A stretch of DNA of 64,000 bases from Lingula anatina. Lineage: Eukaryota > Brachiopoda > Lingulata > Lingulida > Lingulidae. Below the pieces are notes generated by a model that searched no databases, was not told where the DNA came from, and worked only from the letters and a program-made list of their open reading frames with translations. Below are positions 1-12,000 of the stretch, one piece after another. Position 1 is the stretch's first letter, and every line of letters begins with the position of its first letter. The stretch spans positions 1 through 64,000 of the forward strand of contig NW_019775839.1 of assembly GCF_001039355.2 (NCBI RefSeq), in the 5' to 3' direction. A program made the position numbers and the translations under genes.

Positions 1-156
1 CTGGCCCCAGTCATAGTACCATTCAGATCCCCTCTGTCCCGGGGGATACCCCCCATACGTTCCGTCCCCCATGATCGACCCTGACATAATGGAGGCTATG
101 GTGAAACTGTTGGCACGAGGAGACAGCGGGTAGTTATTGTAACTGCCCACATCCAT
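1..156 (-). CDS. First coding exon of a probable T-box factor (Tbx20-like), partial
   Basis: The frame opens with ATG at 156 and stays open for 52 codons to the window edge, so only the N-terminus is visible. Residues 11-24 read LSPRANSFTIASIM, an engrailed-homology-1 (eh1) Groucho/TLE-recruitment motif (F-x-I-x-x-I/L-M). The surrounding L-S-x-R-A-N-x-F-x-I-A pattern resembles the N-terminus of Tbx20 (vertebrate Tbx20, fly midline/H15) as I remember it. The rest is Gly/Tyr/Pro-rich and low in complexity. No T-box DNA-binding domain lies in the window; it would be on exons beyond position 1. If the call is right, the protein is a nuclear DNA-binding regulator that represses through Groucho. 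Another eh1-bearing factor (Tbx1/10, Tbx15/18, a homeodomain or forkhead protein) is possible. The family call is moderate; that this is a coding start is more certain. Confidence 0.55.
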   Translation of the reverse strand, partial: MDVGSYNNYPLSPRANSFTIASIMSGSIMGDGTYGGYPPGQRGSEWYYDWGQ

Positions 157-3100
157 ATTTAATTTAAAAAAATGATGGCTCCACGCTCTTAACACAAATA
201 TAGCTGCAATCAAAAATAAAAAAATACGAAAAGCCAAAACAAACAGGTTGTAAATCAGAATAAATGAACCGTTTTTCCTCCTTTCGTTCCAAGTGACGTC
301 AGATACAAGCGGTTCCAATTCCTCAGTGCTTGCATTTATAATTTGCGTTTCAAAAGTTCCCCGCTGTTGCGTTATAATAGGCAAGCAGGCATGGACAGAG
401 GGATCCGTATCATGTTGTTAATAGCGGCGTTTCTCCTCTCCTTCCCTTGTGCAGCACGGCACGGCTTATGCTAACCTTGGAAGATCATCAAATGAGATCA
501 TCACTCTGATGGTAGGTGATGCGTCAATGAAGAGAGGAGAGCCAACCTTCTCTTCCAGCCTCCTTGGCTTCTCCCTGCCAATCATAGCAAGGCTCCGTTC
601 CATTAATCATCCACAAAGTGTCGCGGGATGACAGGTTATTGGTACCATGTGCCTGGGGAATCGAACTCACCGAGGATCAGCCTCGGATTACAGAATAAAG
701 TTCCGTATCGTTCACTTTGCCCAAACTGCTGTTTATTTCTCCAAAAGAAACATCTCCTTCTCCACAACAATGCCCCCCTGCGCGGAGGGTCTCAGCGCAG
801 TCAAAGTGAAAACCGAGCGTGGTTTAAGCGCCGAAGTAAATTTAATTAGAAAGTTTAAGAAAACACACGCACGGTATTTTTCGTATCGCTGCGTTAGCAA
901 AACATTTGATACCGTTTTGTCAGGAGACACAGGAAAGGGGGGGCATACAGTGTCATTAAACTTTGGTTAGAGGTGGAAGACAGTTTGGGGGATATGTAAC
1001 AGGAACATTGTCTTTATCTGTAGCATGGAAGGAGAGAAATATGCCGGTCCCGGATATCGCTTCAATCAGCAAATTAACAAACTGGCACCTAGTTTAGGTG
1101 AAAGGTGTCTCAATTTGCTCTCAGTCATACCATCAGAGTATCATCACTTGCCAACAAGTAAACGGTCATCGCCCAACTCGGCCAGCTGGACAATCTCAAT
1201 AAACTGGGCAGTGGTCAGTCTTGTAGCAACACGAATATATGATGGAAAACAGATGGTTGCATTGGTCTTGTCCAACGTGTGATAACTACCTGTGTGTTTG
1301 GTCTTTAGAAGTGTGTGGCCTGCCACGGTCCGCAGGTGCTCGGAGGGGTTTCTGGTCATTCGCCCACCCGTCCAAACCGAAAGGAATTTCATACTCAAAA
1401 CACACACTTCCTCTCGAGATGTTGGAATAATAAACAAAAGGGATACAAATTTTGAAAATAAGATCTGGCTGGGCACCTTCAAAACATTTCATCATTTGTG
1501 GGTATTTAGGACACTGACGGTTCGTGCAACTTTATAAAAGCACGAGATTAAAGTGCTATCTAAATTTTTCTTTTCTTTTTATAAAATAAATATCTACGTT
1601 GTGAAAAAGACATATCATGTAGAATTTAATTAAAATTTAACATTTGAAAACTTAGGATGTTTTCTGGCCCAGCTTGTGCGATGTTCCGTGATGATGGCAA
1701 AACGTTTGCACAGCAATGTTTTCAGGTATTAATGTGTGGTCCTATTATCAGAGACCGCTCCTAAAGTTAATACAGATGTCGGTTATATAGTTTCCTATGA
1801 TACCCAGAAAGCTGATAGATCAGCTGAGATCTCAGAATAAAACGCACGTAACGCTCACAACGCTGAACACGCAATCCTGGCACGCGGCATTCCTTAATCT
1901 CTTAATTAACCAGGTAAGAAAATAAAAACAGGTAAATATAACTGTAGCAGCCATAGCCACGGTGTGGTCTTCTGAGGTGATCAGAGAGAGAGAGAGAGAG
2001 ACAGGCGCAGGTGAGAGAGGACGAAAAGAGCCGACGTCTTCGGTTGGAGAAAACCAAGCCTGGTGCTCCGCCAGCAGCATTTTCAACTCGTGTAACTGTC
2101 AGGAGAAAGGTAACGAGGGGGAAAGTGAAAATCATTTTACATTTCTGGAATTTCCGCCACCCCGAATTTTATCTCTATAGTTCAATCTATTTCCCCCAGC
2201 CACTGAGAAGAATGGATTGGTAGGTATATTAATCGACTATCGGGCTTGAAAGTTCACCCGCGTTTCTGAGGATTTTGGGTCTGACCTTCTGTGATTGCTT
2301 GGTAGTCCCATGCCGTAATATGAAACTTCCACGGGGTTCCCTTTGAAAATATAATATCTTATCTCATTCGGAAATGAATCCGAAAGATTTGTTGTCAAAT
2401 GTTGCAGCTTGGTTCTGTTTTAAGGCTAAATGAGTTCATTTGACGCAAAGAGGTTTAGTAGTGCATAAGTAGCAATTTTACAACAAAGTGTCAGACGAGG
2501 GAGAAAGAAGATATATTGCTTGTTTTGATACACCATACTTTTGTACTCTAGGCAGTTTGCTTTATAAATAAACATGTTTTGATACAAAGAATTTTATCAT
2601 ATTGGACACTTATACCGTGACAAAACAAGCCATCTTCGCGTGTACTTAACTATTTGGCATTGTTTAGACCATCAATCTTTAAAACATTTTCGCACGCAAT
2701 CGCTCCCTATTAATCTTATAATTCTATCCGAATTTCTATAAGAATCCATTAAATTTAATCATTTTAAATAAATAGAGGTAATATAGTACTCGAATTCAGC
2801 TAAAATATTTTTTTAAAAATGACTTAAAACACTGCTGTAGTTTAACGACTATAAGATACAATCTCTATGTACCTATCATACTTTCTCCGTTATATCTTTA
2901 TATAGAGAAAACATGAGAGATTTGTTTAATATTTTTAAAAAATATTTCTTATTATAGGACACAGAACCAATAAGCAGTTTTTGCCTTAGTTACAGTCATT
3001 AAAATTCTAGCAATTTAGACAACAGCTTAGCCCCGTTAACCTTAACTATATATTCGCATTCAAGATAGAGGCAATTTCGGCAGTCGCAAAGCTATTTGAG

Positions 3101-6100
3101 GAATTGCAGCCTTTAAATCACTTCTGCACGTGCAGCTCGCGGATCATATTTTTTGTTTATAAAATGTGACAATTATTGTATTGGTGCGATGGCAACGACG
3201 TGAGAAAGTTTAATGGATGCGGCTGGTTTTCTCCTAGGTTCCACCAAAGGCAGCGATGCGCTAAGATCTAATGGGCAAGCTTTCAAAACTTTTAAGACAA
3301 GGTGAACCTCTACGAACGGAAGACGTCTAGTGCTTTCAGCTCATGTTGCCGTTGTTCTGGGGTCCTTTGCTGTAACGGAAGATTTCAAATACACCAGCGT
3401 CATAAACAACTTTCTTGAATGAAAAATGATGCAGTTCACCATTTCCTTGCTCTGTCATCTACGCGGGGTTAGTTGAACAAGGCTATCACAAATTGATATT
3501 TTGGTTACCATATTGACCAATTATTTTTCATAAACGACCCTGAGGTGCAGTGAAGCGTCCTCGAGTGCTAACGGACGGCGTGCGCCGGCAATTATCCTGT
3601 TTCTGCCGGGTGTGTGGTAGACCCATACAGTACGGTGAATTCCTTGGGGGGAGCGAGCTGTGTTAAAGTCATGTTTTAAATCAGAGAAACTGCCAGGATG
3701 AAAAGGAATCGTGATGGCCCCGACAAGGTGTGCATTACTTGTCCAGAATTGAAACAAAGTCTGAAAAAAAGCTCCTCTGACGCGAAGGGTGGCCAGGGTC
3801 GAGCGAGCATATGCGGCAGATAAAATAGCAATGAGAAAACCATCCCCAATCGGCCCTTCAAAAAAGTTCAAAAACGCTATCGCGGGCTGCAGGCTGTCAC
3901 ATAGTTTAAATTTTTACAGCTCAATGACTGGCTAATTATGATTAATCGCCAGGCCAAGTTTTCTTATAAAGTCATTCGAGCCTTTCGCCCAGGAAAGCTG
4001 GCAGGAACAGCTGTGTTTGCTATCAGCCGCCAATTATCTCACTAATGCGTGTCTACGGTTACCTAGCCTAAATTAACCAATAAATATCAAATGATATGAT
4101 AACAGAAAACTTCACCCAGCTACCTCTTGCTCTAGCGTTCTTTCTAATATCATCCGCGTGTATCATTTTGGCCACCCATAGTTGACGCTGACCAGACCCG
4201 CCTTTTTTACACGCTTTGGACAATCTTTTTGTTTGGGTCGTCTTGTGAAGTTTGAGTGCATATTACGGCGTGTATTTATCAAAATATCTAACAAACTCCG
4301 TAAGACATGAGGCGACGGGTGCAATCTTGGTGTGGCTCCCAGTGATTCAACAAACTATAACATAAAAACTATGCTGCCCAGCCTTCTTTGACCGCTCCGC
4401 TTTGGAAAGTTCAAAAAGAAAATAATGCGTATTTAAAAACTTTATTTTTGGTGGGCGACTTTCAGAGGATGTTGACAAACTTATAGTCTTTTTTATCTTG
4501 TATCCCTTTGAAGGAGTCCACAATAAAACTCGAAAAATTGGGCGTGCAATCCTTAATTGTGAAATGTGCAAAATGTTGTTGAACTAGTTTTTGCAAAAGT
4601 TCGGGGTCTGAAAAAATGTTTGAGGCAATAGCCTCTTTTCTGAAAGAAATGACATGAGCCTCTTTTCAGTCGCTCAAATTACCTCTGTGCAGAAACAATA
4701 CAAACAGACGTAAAATGCCAACAAATACGTGTACACTGGAAGAGACTAAATAACAGTTACTTAACAGTCGCAAAACACGCTTTACAGTGCACATTTTTCA
4801 AATATATCGATTGTACTGAGAATGCAAATAAAAGGGGAAATTGAGTTTGCTGAAAAGTTTGAACCACAAAAATAAATGAATGAGCAATGTGAATTTTGAA
4901 TTCAAAGCACTAGGTCTCACTTTACTTTAACTATAGTATTCAAATAATTTGCATCACTACACCGAAATTTCAAAGCATATCATTCCCGCCTTATCCTTGT
5001 TCTACTTACATGTAGTTATTTTTTGATAATAAAAATAGATAAATAAAAATAACTTTACTGCAATCTTACTGTTGCAAAAGGAGTCTTCAATCAATCCAAG
5101 GCATTTGTAATAAATAATCTTCAACTAGCATATTATGTGATTTGGTTCTCGACTATTGCAAATTGTGGACTCAATTTTATTAAATGTTTCTCGTTAATAA
5201 AAAAGGAGATTTAATCTAATTATCGATAAAACGATAGTCTATAAATCACATAGTTGCCATGCAACTAGCTTTAATACATGTTCAGTCTAAAGCTGCGTTC
5301 ACACAGCACAATCTTACACTGGAAATCGACTGTATCGACTGCTAATAGGCAGTTCCTCTAATGACGCACGGCGGACTGAAATTGGAGTCTACGATGGTCC
5401 AGTGTGAACGAAGCTCTTGACGCCTACAGCCAAGTCTCACTTTGCAACATCGACATCGTTCATTATAACAGTTATATAACAGTAAAAAAAAGATTTTTAT
5501 TCAGAAGGATTTGTTTTTCACGTCCTTTCATGATTAAAACCGAACGATAAAAATAGTGGTCTAACATAACATCAAACAATAGAAAGAATTGCGGTCTACC
5601 TTATATACATGGCTTTTGCCCGAGTTTTCCTGACAAAATGTCCCAACTGTGTTTGAAGTATGTTAACAACCAACGATTGTGTTTGGTGCGACATTCAATG
5701 ATTCGACGTTCTAAAACGATATTCCAACCCTCAAATACGATTTCCATCCTAAATGATTAAATAGACTAGAGTTAATAAATTTTCTCATTATTTTTCAACC
5801 TTATACATCAATACCCTATATAACAATAGAAAAATACTATCTTTACTTTTGGTTTCAGAGTTTCAAACCGCAAGTCGGGTAAATATGTGCATTTGCACTC
5901 CTGTTTTTCGGGGAAACGAGTAAAATTGAACATCTTGTTAGTTGTCCGTCTCCCTTAGTAACATACGCTATATAACTACAGTTGTAGTGTCAACTTAACA
6001 CATTGACTGCGGTCCAGCAAATATTCCAATAAAGCTTGGCAAGCGAAAAAAAATGCTAAATTCGATAACAGAATGGTGTATTTTGAAAGCATCCCGGGGT

Positions 6101-6622
6101 TATAGCTACACGCACCGAAGCTGAATAAAACGAAATAATATTTGTGTTCGTGTTAACTGCATTTGCTGAGATTAATATTTCTTGATGTCATCAAAAAATA
6201 CGTAAAAAAAAAATAAATGCCTAGGCGTAGTATTTCAGTTCTTAATTTCGGAATTTTAAGTGAAACCCATTTTTATTTTGTTCTTAAACTAGGATAGACA
6301 TGTTTAGGAAAATGTTTCTTGTGATTTGTCCCCTTTCGTTTCTCAACTAAGTGAGGCACGGCCTACTTGAGCAGCAGTTGTGGTAAAATATCGACTTTTA
6401 TCACAAAGGCTTTTTATCACAATCATTATAATAAAATATTTTTAAAAAGTTAAGGTCTTAGGCTAATCTCTATAAAGAAGAAAAAAGAGATGAGTATTTG
6501 AAATGCTGTTGAAGCGCTCTACTTTTTAGTCCAACTAGATTCTTGGGCTTCAGTTTTTTTATAGCACCGGTAGGTTATACAGCGAATTTGCCTTTATAGT
6601 TACTGTGTTAACATGTAGCAGG
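157..6622. other. Long non-coding interval upstream of the T-box-like gene
   Basis: No convincing coding region. The first few hundred bases next to the 156 start are presumably its 5' UTR and promoter. A (GA)n run sits near 1985-2000. A stretch at about 3900-4130 has several TAATTA/ATTAAT-type and TTATCT (GATA-type) cores and is less AT-rich than its flanks, so it is a possible cis-regulatory block. A small inverted-repeat element lies at 5291-5416. Open frames here, including a 116-codon one on the minus strand at 3521-3871, look like chance. Confidence 0.5.
5291..5416. repeat. Short inverted-repeat (MITE-like) element
   Basis: The two ends are imperfect inverted copies: AGCTGCGTTCACAC on the left, and GTGTGAACGAAGCT on the right, which reads AGCTTCGTTCACAC on the other strand. 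The element is about 126 bp and has no coding capacity. A similar half-end (GGCTGCGTTCACA) occurs near 62954, so the terminus is dispersed. No clear target-site duplication was seen. Confidence 0.5.
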
Positions 6623-6755
6623 TCTAAGTTGAACCTGGTGTGGATACATCCAGCACGACCGTATTCTAAGTTGAACCTGGTGTGGATACATCCAGCACGA
6701 CCGTGTTCTAAGTTAAAGTTGGTGTGGATACATTTTCATTCATCCAGCACGACCG
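6623..6755. repeat. 42-bp tandem repeat, three copies, overlapping a gene's 3' end
   Basis: Two near-identical 42-bp units (6623-6664 and 6665-6706) differ at one base. A third copy (from 6707) is more diverged and carries a small insertion near 6732-6740. The third copy overlaps the last codons and TGA stop (6736-6738) of the minus-strand RING gene, so the array grew out of, or into, that gene's 3' end. The 42-bp period is a multiple of three. Confidence 0.85.
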
Positions 6756-7702
6756 TGCTCTGTGGGTGTGAGGTGGAATACAACCACAGGGCCTGACCCA
6801 ATGTCACTGGGAACTGCTGCTGAGGGTCGACCGCTGTACCGCCTAGCCATATTGCTTGATTCAAAGAGACCCGCTGGGTGCACGGAGTGACATCCGGGGC
6901 AGTGCTTTTTTCAACCTTTAGTTCCCCATTGTCCGGGTCCGGCTGTTGGGAGTCATCGGCCTCATTTTCTTCACCACCACTGAGATACAGTTTGATTATT
7001 TCACTGGGTGTGGTAGTCCTACGGCAGATGGGACACTTTTGGTTCTTTTCTAAACCTTCACTAAGGCACCTGTAAAATATGAGAAAAACATTTGGTAAAT
7101 AGGGTGTCAATTTTAATTTCATGTTAAAACATGCATATTGTCAAAGCTGATTTCTGTCAGAAGTTACGTCCAACATAATAGACATTATAATTTCTTATTC
7201 GAAATAGAAAGAAAATAATTATGTACAATTATATTCATATTTTATTACTCAGGTCCCACTGAAGAAATATATATCGCGTAGACGATCTCGTCTGTTTTTG
7301 TTTTCATATTTCAGCCTGAAGGGGGTTTCCCCACACAGTTGGACTTTACCCATTCGCCGATGCGGAAGTGAGAGTGTCATATTTGTTGCAAAAGCACACC
7401 AAAACGTGTTCTACAAACTTCTTATAACATTCCGTCACAGTTTTGACCAAATTTACTATCATTACCAACTGCTACATGGCTACTGCGTTGCTTATTTGAG
7501 TCGCTGCTCGTTAACTGTTTGACAATCAGAGTGACACAAAGCAAGGAATTGTTTTTCTCTCTCACACACACACAGACACTAACCACGAACATTTCAAACC
7601 TCTGCTCTTTCTTACTTACTCTGCATGAAACACATGTCCACATGGAATGGTTGCCAGAGCACCCTGGGGAATGGTGTCCAGGCAAATGCTGCATTTAATC
7701 AT
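6736..7702 (-). CDS. Small RING-H2 finger protein (putative E3 ubiquitin ligase)
   Basis: Two exons, 7620-7702 and 6736-7069, joined by a GT-AG intron with donor GTAAGT and acceptor TTACAG, give 138 aa. Residues 4-43 form a complete RING: C4, C7, C21, H23, H26, C29, C40 and C43, the C3H2C3 ligand order of RING-H2 E3 ligases, with the typical CxIC, PCGHxFHxxC and CPIC signatures. It would bind two zinc ions and recruit an E2 enzyme; this follows from the family. The rest (about 45-138) is acidic and then Gln-rich, with no domain I recognise. The start is the first ATG upstream of the RING. The closest resemblance I can name is a TRAIP-type N-terminal RING, but the long coiled coil of TRAIP is absent, so the gene stays unnamed. 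The stop codon lies in a 42-bp tandem repeat. Confidence 0.8.
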
Positions 7703-9055
7703 GGTTGACGTCTTCCGGGTACAATTATCTCTGTCACCTGACGCACAGGGCGAGTACCCTGACTGCGTACGATTTCTCTAATTGCGGTTCCTTTGTTTTC
7801 CTAAATGAAATCAATAAATGTGCTTGTCGGATATCAAGAGGTGCGATTTAGACTCTCTGCACTATGTGACTGTACTATTCTGTACTATTCAGATTTATCA
7901 AAGAATGACACGGGTTTTTCCTGAGTGAGATGACCTCGTTCTCGCACAGGGAAATCCCACAATGTACTTTTTTGTAAAGGGGATTTTTTTTACTCTTTTA
8001 TTCAGTGATGGTCACTCACAAAACAAACATATACGAAACTCACGCGCACTAAACTGCCTACAGAGTAGGGAGATACTTTTGGAAAAACCGTTTGTATGAA
8101 ATATAAGGATGAAAAAACACCGAGTAACCACATTTCAGAAGAACGTGTTTAGATGACTTATCGATTTGCTAGATATTTTATCGACTGGTCCTTTTGTGAT
8201 TCGTTACAACCACAATTCTTTCAATATAATTCTTTTAATATTACTAAGTGACTTGTAAGCGATATATATAGAGTTTCTCCAGCCGTAATGTTCAAAATTC
8301 TGATAATAAACAGATTTTCAGAAAGTGTACCGAATCTTTTTGTGTGGTAAATGATGAACACTCTTACATAACTCTTCCATCAGGTAATTATTATTATCAA
8401 ATAATAGACTGACGCTACAATAATCTGCAGATCTGTATTTACTACCAGTGTTTTGTACAAAATTTACAATGACAATACATCAGAAAATATGATAAAATAC
8501 AAGGACTTGCATATCAACTGGCAGTCCACAGGTAAAGATTGAATAATTGTGACATTATCTACACAAATGTTGAGATTTTCTAGCGTATTTTCTACTGTAT
8601 TTTTTACAGCTAATCGCATTCATTAATAAATTTCATTAGAAATGACATGACAATGGCCAGATGAGAACAATCATACTGTCATAACAGTAACAAACATTTT
8701 AAGTACAGTTTGAACATTGTAATCAGTGTGACTGGCACCTTCTCTTCATCTCTGATAAACATCTGGAGACAGCTACTGCTGAATAATTAACAATTGTAGA
8801 TAGTTCAAAAAGGCAATCACCTTCAGACTGATGGGAGCAAGACAAATATAGAACTCTGAGAAGTGTTTTACGGACACAAAGGCCATCGGATTATTTCTTT
8901 AATAAAAACAGACATACACTTGGGTTTTCTCCATCAAAATATCTATCACATTAGCAGTACAACACCTGTACTTAATATTAAAAATTGTAACCTTTTAATG
9001 TCAAACCACTATGTAAATGAATGCTGCTTATCAAAATCTTCCTGAGACTAAGAAA
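7703..9055. other. Intergenic spacer between RING gene and PHF12
   Basis: No coding signal. It should contain the RING gene's promoter near 7700-7800 and the 3' UTR of PHF12 just below 9056. AT-rich, without recognisable repeats. Confidence 0.5.
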
Positions 9056-12000
9056 TTAGTTGTTTTTTAGTAATGATGTCGCTTCCTGTTTTTTAATGGT
9101 TGTTTCATGCAGCGCTTGCTCCACTATACTGAACACAAAGGGTATGCAGCCAAATTTTATGTAGCTCCCATGATGCAACAGTGCTGTGCCTTCCCAGCCT
9201 GCACCACTTCCACCGATTAAACTTGAACTGCTTGTCTTGCAACTACAAATTTTATGGCTCTGAAATGTTGAACAGGAGATTTTTTTTACAAAAATTAAAA
9301 ATGAAATTCTTTTAACTCCCAAATACAAGTACAAATACAAAAATCTGAAATAATATCGAAATCCTTGCAGTGCAAAGTGTACATAACTGTGCATGCATTT
9401 ATGAATTAACTTTAAATTAGCTAACCTGCCCAGCATGAGCACTCATGGTGACCTTCTCTCCTTCTGTCTTGGGGGGTGGAGGAGGAGGGAGAGGGACTTC
9501 TTTTTCCTTCTTTTTCTTTGACTTGCTTATCACTTCTCTGACTTCTTTTACCACTTTGGTAGGCTGAGGTGTACTGGAAGGTTTCTCAGAGAAGTCACAA
9601 GAGTACAGGACATTGTCCACTGTGGTGCCATGCTCACTGTAGTTCAACAGCTCAAAATGCCGTGTTGTCTGGGAAATGAAAATTTTTTTTAATCAACATG
9701 GATTTACTGACCAAATCAAGTTAGTATTCATGATAAACTTGCTTTTAAAAACCCACGTAAAAATCGCTTCTACCTTTAAAACAACATCCCTAAATTTGAC
9801 ACTTAAGACAAACTGAATCATACATTCATTAAATTTCTTGCTGTAACTTGATTATCCAAGTGCTATGACATATTAAAAAATGGAGGTCCATGCTCATCTA
9901 TAGTTACTGCAGGTTTAGACACCAACCCTATTAACAGGAATGTTTCTGAACTCTTACCTCATCATAGAAAATACTGGCATGTCGGGGTGAAATAAAATTA
10001 CAGTGGCCATATTGGCTGAGACCTACATCCATATCTGCTCCTACAAACATGAAAGCAAATATTGTTTGAATACAATGTCAGAGTTTCAATTGTCAATGTA
10101 ACAAAATTTGAACCAAAAAGATACTATCAATAATGCAACATAACTACGCAGATGTCAAAACACAAATCTGTAGCAATAAAAGTTTCAGTTCACCTACAAA
10201 CTAGTGTACATGATGACATACACCCTGCAAATCACACCCCCCCCCTTAATTACCCACCTGTTCCTACTGTGAGTGTCCTGTATGGCATGGGTGCTGGCTG
10301 TCCCTTCCCTGTCAGTGGACACAGCAAGGCCCTGGCCTGGACATCTGTGGAACCTGGGGGGTAAATGATGACCACATGTAATCTACTTTCTAAGATGCTA
10401 ATGTTTCAATCTCAGTGATCTTGCTTTATTTCAATACAGCATATGCACTTTCATTTGAGTCATTTGGGTAACATTAATCCAGTTTTGAAAGCTGCCACAA
10501 AACAGTATTTATGTTCCTCTTAAACCTAACAAAATAAATATTGCATCTCAAAATAATGTTAAGTAAAAAAATAATTGAAAAGTAAGAAAAAGGAAAATGT
10601 TAATATGAAAATTGTCGATAATAAATTTCATACTGTTTGCTCTAGCTTTAGAACTGATGCCAGCTGACTTCTGCATTTTTCCATTTTTCTAATTCCTAAA
10701 CATTCTTGTTAGTCCTGTTTTAACTTCAATAGTGTTTACTGAGAGACAACACAAATCACAGGCCTATTAACTATATCTTCTTGTCCTTCTACAGAACCAT
10801 GAAATACAAATAACCAAATGAACATTTGTGGTTGGTGCAGTAAACTTTTATCAAAAGCTGAAATATCAGAATCCTAAAAGTGTGCTACTAAAAAATATTT
10901 AAAAATGCAGAGGCTAGCATGCATCAGATCTAAAGATCTGGGTAACTACTACACACCATCTCTTTGAACAGCACGCACATTGAAGTAACTTACAGTTACC
11001 TGTTTGAGAGAGCAGTCCATTCAACATGCCTTTCCTCCCTGATGTCTTTGGTGGTAGCAGTTGCTGCAGTCTCTGCCAGGCCAAGATCTGCACCAAGCGT
11101 TCATCAAGCTTACTTAATTCAAGTTCTACAACACCAACAAAAAACAGAATATCATATCATATAGCATACACTTAACTGTTGTACATAGGTTGCTGCATAT
11201 GATAAAGTATCTTTTAACTTGTTTTCAACTTTCTTTCATGGCACATGTATGCAGCAGTAAACATTTAAAACAGCTAACTTCTAAACCACCCAAGATATAC
11301 CAACATGTTACATATCAATAGAAAGCTTATTTCAACAGCTTTTCATTTCATATCCTTATTTTATTATGTAGTCGTTATGTAATGAGATATAATGCATAAT
11401 AGGTGTGCTCAACATGATCTTTACACCTTAAAAACTAGAAGTTCACTACAAATGGACATGTGTAGACAGCTTGACTCATGAGCCCTCACTGGGATCAACA
11501 AGAATGCGCCTCAAATTAGCAATATGGGTTAAATTAGCAGAGATATCAAAATAAACCTGCTTTCCAGTCTTTTAACAAATATGCCTTTCTCTTACCTGCA
11601 TTCCCATCAATGAAAGCCTGGAGATTGTTATTGAGGTTGATTATTGCTGGAGAGGAGCTCAGTGTCCCAGCTACATTTAACTTATTGGGAGCACTGTTGG
11701 CACTAGGACTGGATTTCACTAAAAACAGAAAGATAAGCCAATTCTTTTGAAGACCAGAGTAGGAATACCATCAAACTTCCACGTAATTAGTTAATACAGG
11801 TTTAGTATTGCAAGATGCATAATGACAGTGTCTAGTTAGATGACAAAATGTTGTATTTTCCTGGTGAGGACTTCGTGACCACTAAATGGTCACTTGACTG
11901 TTCACATAACAGAGGGAAGGGAATCAAGTCCATGTCCAGTTTACTGTCCCAGATAAATGAAACTTGAGCCCCTCTTTGATTGCTGAGCCACTGCTCTCCT

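Noticed and set aside
449-970. Overlapping plus-strand open frames near the T-box-like start
   Set aside because: Mutually overlapping, Ser/Arg-rich and without domain signal; more likely promoter or UTR sequence.
3521-3871. 116-codon minus-strand open frame
   Set aside because: No recognisable motif, no splice context, and overlapping frames are also open; probably chance in a less AT-rich patch.
6623-6755. CRISPR-like array
   Set aside because: Units are contiguous 42-bp tandem copies without spacers, in an animal genome.
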